DNA of 64,000 bases, taken from contig MNCI01004786.1 in NCBI GenBank assembly GCA_015680685.1, positions 305,363 through 369,362 on the forward strand. Reading direction: 5' to 3'. Below the pieces are notes generated by a model. That model did not search any database. It saw only the letters and a program-made list of their open reading frames with translations, and was not told the origin of the DNA. The stretch is from Gnetum montanum. Its lineage: Eukaryota > Streptophyta > Gnetopsida > Gnetales > Gnetaceae. The position numbers were made by a program, and so were the translations under genes. This document shows positions 12,080 through 23,395 of this stretch, piece after piece (the stretch's first letter is position 1; each line of letters opens with the position of its first letter).

Positions 12080-13118
12080 AAGGGTTTCTAAACTATATTT
12101 GGTTGTTTAAATGTCATGACACTTGATGGTAGTAGCATGGTACTAATTACAAGGTCTAAAGTAGCCATGCAGGTAGTAAAGGAAGGCTATCTACTTGAAA
12201 AGAAGACCAATCCCAATAGTGCCATGGTGGAGATTCAAATTAGTGAGAAAGGTCATTGCCTAGCTCTATGTGACTTTGGTTTAGGAGTCAATGTTATTTC
12301 ATTATAATAGTACCTTGATTAGAGGCTTTCCTCTCTCAAGAGTACTAACATTAGGTTAGAGCTAGCAAACTGATTACATAGATACCCCTTGGAATAGGTG
12401 AATGTCGTTATGATCACTTTGATAGGATGGTTGCACCCTGTTGATTTTCTAGTGATCAAACTATAGAATAAGTGGGAGACAACTTTCCTATCATCATGGG
12501 ATGGTTGAGTACTATTATTTATAGGTTAGTTTTCCAAGGCCTCCACCATGAAATTAGTAGGAATATACAATTGGGTAGACAAACTACAAAAGGATCTCAT
12601 GCAATCCTTTCCAATCTTGTGGCAAGGATGGTTGCAATTGTTATGTCATAGAGCATCTTTGTGTTATTAGAGATGTGAATTGCCTTGAAGAACATCTAGT
12701 CCATCAAGCCACACATCAAGTCTTTGAGAGACCAATCAACACTCTTACTTTATCTGATGTTAAATCATCCATTTTGGTTAAGAACATAATGAAGGCAATT
12801 GTAGTGGTGCAATATGATCTTGAATTTTGGGACACTCTTGATTTGTTCTAGGATATTTCTACACCACCACTTGAACTCAAGCCACTTCTTGAAGGTTTGT
12901 AGAGCTTGTTCCTTACAAATTTTCATCCTATCATAATTAATTCCTTTATGAAAGCCACCCGAAATGTTAAATTAAAAAAGCTAGGTGCAAAGTGGAGAAA
13001 AGTCTTTGTTTGGTTCCATGATCAACTCATGGGAATTAACCCTTTGATTTCTCAACATTGCATGTACATAGACCTGAGTATTAGACTTGTAGATTTTTGG
13101 GGATGTAAGAAGATTTGA
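12080..13118 (+). pseudogene. Protease and pre-RT remnant (element G)
   Basis: Around 12113-12310 the translation reads MTLDGSSMVLITRSKVAM and LALCDFGLGVNVISL. This corresponds to LLDSGFEVNLIS of element B, with the catalytic D-S-G now D-F-G. The IGWLHPVDFLVIKL block matches CGWSYPADFLVI elsewhere. At about 12900-13110 NPLISQHCMYIDLS matches the pre-RT segment of I (VCQYHIYIDPS). The reading breaks off at 13118, where insert H begins. Confidence 0.65.
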
Positions 13119-13995
13119 TAATATTTTGTTTTTTTTTTTTTTTAGATTTTTGGCAGCCCAATATATCGAATGATGTGGGTGACCCAGCTTAGAAAAATTG
13201 ATTTTTTCTGATCTTGCAGTTGCTATATCTTTGTGATCAAAATGAGTTTTGTGCTAATCTTGGGCATGTTAGAAAGCTTTTTCTACAATGTATCAACATG
13301 TAAAATTTTAGATAAATTGGAAGATACATGATGATTCAAATATGGCCCAAAAATTGGGTCTAAAATAAAATTGTTCAACATCTAAAATAGAAGTTGATTT
13401 AAAAGATGAATAGCTCTACGATTCAAGAGAGTTATGTAGTGAGTGAATAATTGATAGAAAGCTCTTTCAACAATATACTTTCTTGAAAAACTTGGAATTA
13501 ATTTAAATTGATTTGATGTTAAAATTGGTTACACAATAGTGGCCTTGAATGCGATTTTCAACTTCTTAGATTAATGAGAATTGGTGAATATGATGAATTG
13601 AGGATTGATGAACTTGTAATGAGATAAAATGTGAAATTATGAATGGGATTGTAGATAATAAATAGGGTATGAGAGTATGTGAAAATATGAAATGAGATTA
13701 TGGGATAAATTGTGGAATTACTCTAATGACATTAATTGCTTCTATTACTTCAATTTACAAACATGATTTGCCCACGTATTTATAATCAAATGATGGAGCT
13801 ATAATAGAATATAATGGGACAAGCCTATTTTAAGGAAAAGAGGGCTAGAAATTTAAGAAACATGAGAAAATGAGGTCATTCTCTAATTACAATTTCCCAT
13901 TAATCTTTTAATAAAAGTGAAAATAGTAGAATTTCCTATCTTGTCTTATGTGGGATAAAAATTCAAATATAAATTACATGGATTTGGTCCCTAAT
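13119..13995 (-). mobile_element. Unclassified insert H, left part, with poly(T) edge
   Basis: G's pre-RT frame stops here at a run of T (about 13127-13142), then 850 bp of AT-rich, non-coding sequence follows up to E's left target duplication. H resumes after E at 29761 and ends near 30098, where G's RT starts. The T-run could be the poly(A) tail of a minus-strand retroposed sequence about 1.2 kb long. I could not recognise the family. Confidence 0.4.
13991..13995. repeat. Target site duplication of element E (left copy)
   Basis: CTAAT at 13991-13995 is repeated exactly at 29761-29765, directly outside the two LTR ends. A 5-bp duplication is normal for Ty3/gypsy integrase. Confidence 0.85.
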
Positions 13996-14204
13996 TGATG
14001 AGAGTGGTTACTCTAGCAGTTATTCTAATTATTAGAGCAGTTACTCTAGTAGTTACTCTAATTATTAGAGTGGTTACTCTAGTAGTTATTCTAATTATTA
14101 GAGTTGTTACTTTAGTAGTTATTCTAATTATTAGAGTGGTTACTCTAGTGGTTACTTTAGTAGTTATTCTAATTATTAGAGCGATTACTCTAATTATTAG
14201 AGTA
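13996..14204 (+). repeat. U3 tandem array of CTCTAAT-T-ATTAGAG palindromes
   Basis: Roughly 33-bp units combine GGTTACTCTAGTAGTTATT with the palindromic TCTAATTATTAGAG. The last palindrome, CTCTAAT-T-ATTAGAG (14188-14202), ends 16 bp before TATAAAT. The array recurs in the 3' LTR (28787-28984). Its low complexity makes spurious Val/Ile/Thr-rich ORFs on both strands. Confidence 0.8.
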
Positions 14205-14802
14205 GTTGCTCCCAAGCCTATAAATACAGTGCCTAGGTGCACAATTGGGAAGAAGTCTTTTAGTAGTCAAGTAGCAAAACTCTTTTAGTCTATTTGAAAG
14301 TTAGAGTATCGTCTAAGTGCCCACAACAGGAGGTCTAAGTGTGGATGAATCTTTATTCGAGCATTATGTACCTGAGCACACCTTGTGTATAGCAATAAAG
14401 ACAAGCTCTTTGATTCATCCTTGTAGCACTTGAGATTTGTTTTCTTACGCATTTATTTTATTTTATTTTCTTATGCATTTATTTTATTTTATGCACTTTA
14501 CATTTTTGTTCTTAGCACAACAATTCATTTTGATCAATTAAGCAAATCATTAAATTACACAAGCATGACCACTTCGAGCATGCATGTACTGCTTGGTAAC
14601 CCAGTAATGATTAGCGTTTGGTAATCCTAGTAGTGTTGCATTGGTTCAAGATGTGTACAGAAAGTGGGAAAAAATGCTGGTGTTAGGATTAGTGAGAACT
14701 TAGTTAATGAGTAGTTAAGTTAAATTATTCACTTAGTTACCTATCTCCTTCCTTACTAGTGCAGGACATAAAAACATAAAAGCTATAAAAATCATATGCC
14801 TC

Positions 14803-14950
14803 AAGCTTACTTAACCATACAATCATGACATACAGGTAAGCTTGGGAAGATAATGATCAACCAACCTGTCCTTGTTCTATAAGGGTGCATAAGCACTTAG
14901 TCCTTGGAATTCGACCGGATCATATGTGAAACGCTTATATTCGTATGGTT
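14803..14950 (+). other. U5 hairpin with loop-to-terminus pairing (element E)
   Basis: Arms AAGCTTAC (14803-14810) and GTAAGCTT (14836-14843) enclose a loop containing AACCATAC (14813-14820). GTATGGTT (14943-14950), just before the LTR end, is its exact complement. Other families keep the pairing with different arm sequences (see findings). Confidence 0.65.
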
Positions 14951-14979
14951 GAGCATAGGGGTACCTCGCTACTCATCAT

Positions 14980-14997
14980 TGGTGCTGTTTCCGAGGA
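14980..14997 (+). other. Primer-binding site, tRNA-Asp type (element E)
   Basis: One base after the LTR end, 18 bases starting TGGTGCTGTTTCC differ from the Athila/Tat tRNA-Asp site (TGGCGCCGTTGCCGGGGA) at four positions. Three are C-to-T or G-to-A transitions. Confidence 0.75.
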
Positions 14998-15114
14998 CTT
15001 AGTTGTTTGTGCACTAACTAGAACATAGGAAAGCATTCACATCGTTGGAACGAACCCTTAGGGTTGGTTGAGAAAATAATAAAGAAGAATACATTGCAGT
15101 CTAAATAGACAAGT

Positions 15115-17050
15115 ATGTCTCCTTCTTCATACAAAAGCACCTCATTACCTAGGTCTGAAATAGGAAATAGTCGGCAGCGTAATGCACATGATGTTGATCT
15201 GCTAATCGCTCAACAAGTTCGAGTGGTATATGTTCATCCCAATGAGTATATACCAGGCTTTACCTTTATCCTTCATCAAGATGAACAACTACGTTGATGA
15301 GACTTAGAGGGTAAGATAGTGTTACCTCCCAATCATTCAATTCCAAGCATGCTTCTTCATACTCTCACATGAATTGGCATGCTGCACTTACATGCAGAAT
15401 TCATTGTGCAAGACCATGACTTGAGAGAATACCATCCCATGGAGGCACAATGTCAAAGGGACTTGCAATAGGAGAGACATCATAAGTCTTTGAAGGGTAA
15501 GTGGTCCCAGGATGTCCCACATATTGTAAGCGAAAATGAGTGTGGTGAAGCTACCTTAGGTAGTTGCCCACACAACGATGTTCCTTCCCTTGACTTTGGC
15601 CAAGGGGTTGTGTATCAAGACCTTCATTCGACTATTCATAACCCAAGTTCTAATACCCATGATCACAAAGGATCTAAAAAAGGGACATGAACTCATGATA
15701 AAGGTGGACATTCTAATCATAATCATGAGCAGGGCTGAGACTGCAAAAGAGAAGGTAGTAAACACTGTCATGGTGATAGTTCTCCTTATTCTTCACCTTC
15801 ATCATCTCCTTCACCCTCTCCTTCAATATCTAGATGTAGTAATAAAGAAAAAGATCATGGGGATAAAGGTAGGCAAAGTGGAAGTCATAGATGAAATAGC
15901 CAGGAAAGGGGATGAAGGAACTCTAGAGAGTCATAGAAGAAGGGAGAGTAGGGAACAATGTAGGCATCATAGATGCCATGGACAAGATGATCACGATGAA
16001 CCCCTACTCGCTACTCAAAGTATGTTAGACATAACTAAGGCTGTTAGAATTCCAACAAGGCACCAAAAAGATAGTAGGATCAAAAGATTATATATGAAAA
16101 ATATCCCACAATTTGAAGGGGGATACAACATTGATCCTTAGAATCATTTACAAGCATTCCATGATGCATGTGCCTTACAAAACATAGAGAACGAATAGCA
16201 AAAGCTTAAGGTGTTTCCACAGACATTAGTTAAATAAGTGGAAAGATGGTACCAGTCTTTAGAATCAGAATCCATTCGTAGGTGGAGTACTATGTTAGAA
16301 CTATTTAATGACAAGTACCAAACATACTTCCAAGTGTCTAACTTGTGAAAGCAAATCCAAGGCTGGAAACAAGGAGGACATAAACCCTTGGATGCTACCA
16401 TGGGCTAATACTATGCACTGTTACATCATTGTCTTGGCCATGGTTATTCACAAAGGAATCAACTGTGCCATCTCATGGATGGGCTTAGGCATGAAATGAG
16501 AAAGACCCTTGGAACTTATGCCCAATGAAGACTATTTGAGCTTAGGTTCCATCAAATCCAAAGACTATTGGAGCAAGTTGCAAAGGAAGAAGGTGAGCTA
16601 CGGAAGAGAGAAAGTGTGGAAGAGTATAACCAGGATCCTTCCCTCCAGAAGAGGGGAGTAAGATTTTGTGAGGATGAAGAAGAGTCACCACTCAAAGAAA
16701 TGGTGAATATGAAAACTTTGCCTATCCAAAAGAAGACATCAAAAGTTTTGGCAAAGGTAGACCAAATGTGGGATTCCCTAGATAATAGATATCAAATTGT
16801 TCTTAAACTAGTAGAGGAGTCTAGAGAGCAAGGTAGTGATCACAAAAAAAAGAAAAAAGAGAGAAGCTAAACATGCATATAACAAGGGTAAGGGCAAAGT
16901 TTCCATCATTGAAGAGGTTGTGGAGTTAGAAACAAAAAATGATAGTGGATGCGAGATATGTCAATATGACCATCCTAAGTGATGTTGCCATGTAATCTCA
17001 CATATGCAGGAGTCTGGGGTGTATGCACTCAACCCATGATTAAACAAAAG
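15115..17050 (+). pseudogene. Gag (element E)
   Basis: ATG at 15115 (MSPSSYKSTSLPRSE) matches the gag starts of B (MSYSSNKSTSPPRD) and I (MSSSHRRDGSNS). The first part runs in frame 1 through VVYVHPNEYIPGFTFILHQD. After a His/Ser-rich charged linker, a frameshift near 15700-15900 moves the gag core to frame 2. There it reads QIQGWKQGGHKPLDATMG, YYALLHHCLGHGYSQ and QRLLEQVAKEEGELRKRE, ending near 16870. At 16950-16988 CEICQYDHPK-stop-CC is a zinc-knuckle-like motif with CX2CX3HX3C spacing instead of the usual CX2CX4HX4C. A Pro/Gln/Tyr-rich tail (PPRQQYPYWQPDPYGYY) leads into protease. It would be the particle protein; several TAG and TGA stops kill it. Confidence 0.8.
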
Positions 17051-17627
17051 GAAAACACCCTAATGGTTATCATACCCTCAAGGTAACCCAAGACAGTTCC
17101 ACCAACCCTTAATGTATTATCCCAGTGGAACTCCACCACAACTGATTGAGTAATGTCAATAGTGGCAATACCCACAATCATTGGGAATGCCACCACCAAG
17201 GCAACAGTATCCTTACTGGCAACCTGACCCATATGGATATTACATGCAGCAGCCAATCTCCCCACATGACTCTATTGGTCACGTCACTCCTTAACAAGCC
17301 TATGAGTATTATGGGACTCCCTCTTCTAGAGGCAATATTCCACAAGCATATCATACTTCTCATCTGGCTGCATCTCTTCCACCAATAGCTCCACTACCTT
17401 CTACTCCAGCTATGCAAGGTGAAATCCCTACCTAGCTATAGCAACGTAATGCCACAAGGGCTGTTAACTCTCAACCTACTGTTGGTTCCAACAACCACAT
17501 GAAGAAAAGACCTTTCTTTAGAACCAATAGTCCAACCAAGTCCTTGCAATCATAAGCAGCTGATTCCTTAGACACCTTAGTATCAATCAAAACTTTAGAG
17601 CCTCCTTCAACTCAACCATCACACTCA

Positions 17628-18158
17628 ATGCATACGGTCATGCTAACACATGTCGTCACCGATTGGATCAAAGCTATCCATCTTTCTAGAAAATTATCTA
17701 ATCCTAGGAGTCCTCTAATATATTTACAAATCACTAGAAATGAACCGTGGAAGGCTATTTTGGATTTAGGTTTCAATGTCAACTTGATTTCTCAAGAAAT
17801 GTACAAGGCCTGGAACCTTCCTCCATTGAAAAAGAGCAAAATTTGTCTAGAGTTGGCCAACCAATCCATCACTATCCCATTGGGACTAGTGGAGGACATT
17901 GTTACCACTGTTTGTGGGTGGTCGTACCCAGCTAATTTCCTAGTGATTCAGGTAAACAATGGGAAGGGGTACTTTCCAATCATAATGGGAAGAGCATGGC
18001 TAAGCACCATCGACACATGCATAGGAATTTGCGATCTTTCCCTAGAAATATTAAAGGAAAATAATTTGGAAAGATTGAGAAGAACAAAGTTCTATGCATT
18101 GCATATAGTGACACAAGGTGTAATTGCGTGTAGAGGTCATGGTTTGTGCAAAGTTTAG
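17628..18158 (+). pseudogene. Retropepsin-like protease (element E)
   Basis: An open frame-3 stretch of 176 codons contains TVMLTHVVTDWIKAIHL, then AILDLGFNVNLISQEMYKAW, VEDIVTTVCGWSYPANFLVI and FPIIMGRAWLSTIDTC. The active-site triplet D-S-G reads D-L-G (Asp codon 17763-17765), one TCA-to-TTA change from functional. The order flap-like block then GRAWL is that of Athila/Tat proteases. In life it would cut the Gag-Pol polyprotein. It is open throughout but continues in a broken frame towards RT. Confidence 0.8.
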
Positions 18159-18639
18159 CATTACCTACATGTAATCAGGGTGCACAAGTGATTAACATAC
18201 AAAGATGCCTATATGCAGCAGCCACACGACAGGAAGACACCTAGTGGTTGACAACTAATCAAGAAAGCAGTTCACTGATATGCATGGAACCAACTGAGGG
18301 TTTGACTTGTGCTTACATCAATAGCGTAGATGCATTAGAGCAAGTCCACAACCAACTTCCAAGTCTTAACCTTGAAAATATCAACTGGGGGAAGTTGGAA
18401 ATCCCTGAGAAATTTAAGTAGAAGCCCCTCAAGCTGAAACCAGTGTCCACCAATATGGAATAAACGTTCCTTAAAAATGGAAAATTGGTAATTATCAACA
18501 CTAAGCTTGCTTCTCAATAGAAAGAAGAACTACTGAAGGTAATAAATAAATGGTCAAAAGCCTTCACTTGGTCATATCCCAAATTAACTGAATAGATCCT
18601 AGGATATGCCAACATAGAATTTACACTAATCCCTCTATG

Positions 18640-19934
18640 AAGCCTTGAAGACAACCACAAAGGCGATTGAACCCTAAGCTAAAGCAAGTAGTTAAGGAAG
18701 AAATCAAACAACTTCTCAAGGTTGGGTTTATATACCCCATTACTGATAGTGAATGGGTTAGCCTCTTCGTTATTTTGCCTAAAAAGGGAGGTAAATGGAG
18801 GGTGTGCATAGATTTAAGGCTACTAAATATGGCAACATTCAAAGATCACTTTCCATTGCCATTTGTCAACCAAGTCTTAGACACCATCACAGGGCATCGC
18901 TATTACAGTTTTCTAGATAGATATAGTGGATATAACCAAATACAAATAGTCCCAAAAGACCAAGCCAAGACTACATTCACTAGTCCTTGGGGAATGTTCA
19001 CATACAAACAGATGCCATTTGGCTTGTGCAATACCCCTGCAACATTTCAATCACTAGTTCTAAGCATATTCCAATAGTAGATAGGGAATGGCATGGAGGT
19101 CTTTATGGATGACTTCTCCACTTATGGAGCAAACTTTGATCAAGCCTTGGACCAGTTGGAGAAAGTGTTAAAACCAGTTTGAGGCTCAACTAGTAGAAAA
19201 TTCATTTGATGGTCCAAGAAGGCATAATACTAGGGCACAAAATCTCACACACAGGGATAGAGGTAGACCCCGAGAAAATCAAAATTATCCAAGGAATTAC
19301 CCATCAACCAAAAACTGTCAAAGATATTCGATCATTTCTTGGACATACTGGCTACTATAGGAGATTTATTGAAAATTTTTCAAAGGTTGTCAAACCATTG
19401 GTGGAATTAATAAAAAGGGACGTACCTTTTGAATGGACCAGGGAATGCAAACTAGCTTTTCAAACTTTAAAGTAGAAGCTTGTGGAAACGCCCGTTCTAC
19501 AAGCTCTTGACTGGTTCAAACCATTCCATATCATGACTAACACATCCAACTATGCATTAGGAGCCATACTTACATAGTTAGATGACCATAAGCATCCTTA
19601 TTACATCCACTATGCAAGTAGAATTATCACTGGTGCACAACTTAACTACACTACCACAGAGAAAGAATTAATGGTTGTAGTGTTTGCACTAGAAAAGTTT
19701 AGACACTATGTATTAGGAAATAAAGTATATGTACATACAGATCATAGTGCAATCCAGTTCCTCATGAATAAGCCAATGGTAAGCCCTCGTCTCATACAAT
19801 GGCTTGTAATCTTACAAGAGTTCGATCTTATGATGATTGATCGTAAAGGCACCGAGAACATAGTTGCTGATCATTTATCTCGATTGCGATGGGACAACAA
19901 AGAGGATGAGTATCTTTGTAGGTGTAGTGAATAA
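18640..19934 (+). pseudogene. Reverse transcriptase and RNase H (element E)
   Basis: RT begins around RLNPKLKQVVKEEIKQLLK (frame 1). It continues with SEWVSLFVILPKKGGKWRVC, LPFVNQVLDTITGHRYYSFL, FGLCNTPATFQ and the catalytic FMDD (19102-19113), with a TAG pair at 19074-19080. A frameshift near 19180 moves to frame 3. There the connection and RNase H read GIEVDPEKIKIIQGI, FLGHTGYYRRFI, TTEKELMVVVFALEKFRHYV, VHTDHSAIQFLM and IVADHLSRL. The first RNase H acidic site reads TNTSNYALGA, where Asp-Ala is expected (I has MDASNYALGA), a G-to-A change. The enzyme pair would copy genomic RNA into cDNA in the particle. Confidence 0.88.
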
Positions 19935-20041
19935 TCAATCACCCATGGAGAGAAACTAGTACAATAGCATTCTTACCTATCTCTATATCACAAGAGTTAA
20001 ACCTTAAGAAGAAACAACAGTTTCTTCACTGAGCCAAGCAC

Positions 20042-21278
20042 TTTATGGAAATCAATGGGCAACTTTACAAAGTGTGTCCCGATGGCTTGGTTCAGTGCTG
20101 TGTTCCTGATATAGATCAACTACAAGTTCTCCAAGATGCTCATGAGGGTCCTTATGGGGGTTATTACACTAGGAGACGAACGACCATCAAGATCTTACTT
20201 GCAGGATATTATTGGCCTACATTGTTTTGGGATGCCCATCATTTCACCAAATCTTGTAAGTGTTGTCAACGTGATGGGGGAATGACCGCTAGAATGGATT
20301 CAACCATTAGAACCCTTCAACATTTGGGAAATTAATTTTATGGGGCCAATTACACTAATGTCCAATGGAAAAGATTATATTATTGTTATCGTTGATTACC
20401 TAACAAAATGGGTTGAAGCATCTACTATTAAAGATTGTACATCATCTACAGCTACACGATTTGTTTAACAACAAATCATAAACAGGTTTGGTGTGCCGTG
20501 TGCACTTATTTCAGATAATGGTACACACTTCATAGCTACAACTTTTCAAAAATTAATGCAATGCTTAGGGGTTAAGCATAAATTGACTACACCATACCAC
20601 CCCCAAGTGAATGGTCAAGCAGAAGCCACCAATAGGGAGATTATGATGATATTGACAAGAACCATTAGCAAGTTTAGGTGAGACTAGAGCACTAAACTGA
20701 ATGATGCTCTTTGGGCATATCGCTCCACATGGAAACTTCCTACAGGCTACTCTCCCTATGAGTTAGTGTACGATAAATTACCAAAATTTCCCATTCAAAC
20801 TAAGCTCTGTACACTATCCATGGCATGTGACCTCAACCTTGACCTTGATCTAGCATAGAAACAATGGTTAGTAACCCTTAACTTGCTAGATGAAAACCAA
20901 TTAGCTACCCTATCATCTAACAAATTGCATAAGGCCTTCAATAAACAACGTCATGACCTAAGAATTAGGAAAGTTAAATATCAGCTAGAAGATAAGGTTC
21001 TCTACTGGAATCCCACACATGTGCCACAACATTCTAAATTTCAAACACTGTGGAAAGGACCTTATATTATTTACGCAACTTTTCCTTCAAGGGCCATGAT
21101 AATATACAAACTTGAGAGCCAAAACAAGAAATTTTTGGTCAACATGCAACAAACCAAACCTTTTCATGAGCTTAGGATAGCCAGTACACATGCTACCTCT
21201 GTTAGTGGACAACCTTGCTCACTATTTTGGATCTCCTCCTTCCAACTCAATCATGGGGGAGATGGCTACCTATGCTAA
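20042..21278 (+). pseudogene. Integrase (element E)
   Basis: The zinc-binding part (frame 2) reads LQDAHEGPYGGYYTRRRT and CKCCQRDG, an HHCC site with the second His now Tyr. A frameshift near 20300 leads to frame 3 for the core. All three catalytic acids survive there: Asp in VDYLTKW (20394), Asp in SDNGTHF (20514) and Glu in NGQAEATN (20622), giving the expected D-X35-E spacing. The C-terminal region has LPTGYSPYELVYDKLPK and the GPY/F-like FQTLWKGPYII, and ends SFQLNHGGDGYLC-stop. No chromodomain is present. Internal TAA, TAG and TGA stops remain. This is the best-preserved integrase core in the window. Confidence 0.88.
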
Positions 21279-22917
21279 CCATTCTAGGCCCTCGGTTCTT
21301 TTTGAATTTTTGTTTTACACATTCTTGTTTTACACATTTTTGTTTCACACATCTTTTTTTACACATTTTTCCAACTTTTCTTATTTTTTTTTACACCACT
21401 GTTCATATTTTTACTATTTGTTTGACTGCTTAATTTACTTTATTCGTCATCCAATAAGTGCTCATGATGGTGGATTGAATTATATCATATTGATTGCTAA
21501 TGTTTGGTTTTTACCTTTGAATTATGATGCTGATATTAAGGTATGGTTCTTTTGGTAAAACAGGCAATGAGTCCACACCATCCACTCATCCATACAACTC
21601 TATGGTCTCCTTTGGCTTGGAACTATACAGTCCCCTTTTTCTAAGTAAACTTGTTAATGAACTGGTGGCTGGGTATTTTTCAAACCAAGGAAAGAATCAA
21701 AGGATGAAAAGGGTGTGACTTCAAGGAAATTCGATGCATTGGTGCTGGCCATTCTCTTGGGTGCTTGGATGTTTTTTCTTGGGTTTTTCGCCATTCTGAC
21801 ATTGTTCAAATATCAGTAAGTTGAGGGAATAAAAATAAGTCTTTGCATGGTGTGGTTCTCATGCATAAACATAAAAAAAAGTGTGAGAATTCAAAGCACA
21901 CCCCTTAGACATAATAAAGCAATATGAGCTACAAGCGCTGGTTATGGAACTGAAAAGACATGTTACCCATGCCTGAAGGTTCCCTCTAACTAAGGCCCTT
22001 TCTCGCTTCTTACTTCTCCATATCACTCTCCTCGAAATGGTGGTGACTCTTTGTGGAAGCATTCTTGTTACTTCAAGTGGATGGATTGGTCAAGTATGTT
22101 GATGCGAGGTCATTGGATGTGGTTTGTTTGAGTCTGGATTTGGGATGACTGCTACTCAGTCACATTAACCATAAAATACATAACGGACTTTACACACTCT
22201 TGTTCTTGGGATTCCATTCCATTCTCTCCTCTCCATCTTTCTCTCCATTTTTCCACCTCATTGTGGGTTCTATCATTAGTTCATTTCTAGGTTGATGCAT
22301 TGTTTTTCTTTGGTGAATTCTTATGGGTAAGTTTTTAACTCTTGCTTCTAAATGACATTCCTAGAGCCTACAGACTCCTTGGTTTGTGGGTCTGTTAGGG
22401 CATAAAAAGCATGAACCTACTTTAGGGAGGACCCACTGGAATTCCTTGTTTGGTGCAATTGTTAACTTCTTTTCCTTAAACATTTCTTGTAATCAATCAG
22501 TTCTTGTTTCATCCCCATCCATGGCATCCATTTTATTGGCATTGCCATTTTTATTTTTCCCATCTTTCTTGTTCCTCATATTTTTCCATATTATAGCTAC
22601 CAGAGGTTCACTCTTAATCATGGGGGCCATGGCATAAATTTTTTAATTTTTGTCATTTTACTATTTACCTAACCCCTACACCTTCCAAACCAGTTTCTGC
22701 CATAACCACAACTCAGCAAATGTGCCTCATATCAAGGCAAGGTATCAACTACATTGTGGTTTATCTATCCTTGCTCATTTGTGACTGTGTTGTGTGTGCA
22801 GATGGTGATCATACAAACGATGGACTGGGCTTGGAGGAAGCACTAAGGATGGACCAGAATTGGAGTGTTTATGAAAGGAGCAAGTCTAGTGGCATGGCTA
22901 TGGATAAACAATGGTAC
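21279..22917 (+). other. Non-coding tail of element E up to the Penelope-like insertion
   Basis: It matches the tails of A and B block by block: GTCTTTGCATGGTGTGG, CTCTAACTAAGGCCC, GAACCTACTTTAGGGAGGACC. No credible ORF. A PPT-like CATGGGGG occurs near 22619 as well as at the pol end (about 21252). The alignment stops at about 22917 and picks up again near 28503. Confidence 0.7.
21849..21983 (+). other. Conserved two-hairpin block in tail of element E
   Basis: Hairpin 1 pairs GGTGTG plus TTCTCAT (21849-21862) with GTGAGAA (21883-21889) plus CACACC (21897-21902), with one U-G pair at the tip. Hairpin 2 pairs GGAAC (21946-21950) with GTTCC (21979-21983). Confidence 0.6.
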
Positions 22918-22927
22918 TAGAATTGGA

Positions 22928-23395
22928 CCCTAAACCCTAAACTTGCTCAGCTTCGCCAATAAGATCCGATCCTTCTGAACATCATTTGAGAGGCTATTTC
23001 CTATTGGAGGAATCTTGGAAAGCTTTGTTCCTTTCTTATCAAGAACAAATTCAAGTGTAGTGGTCCCACCCCCAGCTCAACCTGAACGAGTGGGGTGTTT
23101 CTTATTTTAGAACAATAATGGATTCCCTAATTTTAGAAGTTGGGACTCTATAAATTCTCTTCCTACACTTGTTGCTCAAATCACAAGCATTGCTTTTGTA
23201 AACATACTAAAGAGGGGTGTGATTCCTCGAAAATGTTTTATGTAGTTGCTTTGCTTTTCCATTTGAGCTTATCTTGATTTGTCTCTTTCTCTCTTTGTCT
23301 CTATGTCTTTTCGTATTTTTCTTCAGTTGCACGAGATCTTACTTAAAATTTTAAGTATCCTAAATTTTTCTTCTCTATCTCGCTGCCTAATGAAT
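22928..23395 (+). repeat. Upstream pseudo-LTR of the Penelope-like element
   Basis: It repeats 26640-27060: the last RT codons (CTTGCTCAGCTTCGCCAA), GAAGTTGGGACTCTATAAATTC, a hammerhead-like core, and GAGATCTTACTTAAAATTTT. It starts in the middle of the RT coding sequence, so it is a 5'-truncated unit joined head-to-tail to the full copy. ORF1 of the full copy starts right after it at 23396. Confidence 0.75.
23207..23232 (+). ncRNA. Hammerhead-like ribozyme core, copy 1
   Basis: CTAAAGA (decayed CUGANGA), stem II GGGG/CCTC with a 7-nt loop, then GAAA. Position and layout match the three other copies. Stems I and III are not demonstrated. Confidence 0.4.

Larger units (their letters stand above)
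13996..14978 (+). repeat. 5' LTR of element E
   Basis: 983 bp. U3 consists almost entirely of a tandem array (see separate entry). TATAAAT is at 14219-14225, AATAAAG near 14392, the twin TTGGTAACCCAG/TTGGTAATCC repeat at 14593 and 14618, and the U5 hairpin at 14803-14843. It ends GGGGTACCTCGCTACTCATCA-type, directly before the PBS. Confidence 0.92.

Noticed and set aside
13991-14288. Val/Ile/Thr-rich ORFs on both strands, also at 28786-29070
   Set aside because: They are produced by the low-complexity U3 tandem array of element E and have no coding logic.
20883-21278. Chromodomain at the integrase C-terminus
   Set aside because: The sequence after the GPY/F-like part has no chromodomain aromatic cage or pattern and ends in the HGGDG tail; this is the non-chromodomain branch.
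22928-22942. Telomere-like CCCTAAACCCTAAAC at the 5' edge of the truncated Penelope-like copy
   Set aside because: The full copy has CTAAACCCTATACTTGCTC at the same place inside the RT ORF, so this is mostly coding sequence by descent. Two units are too few to claim telomeric addition, although such a junction would fit endonuclease-less elements.
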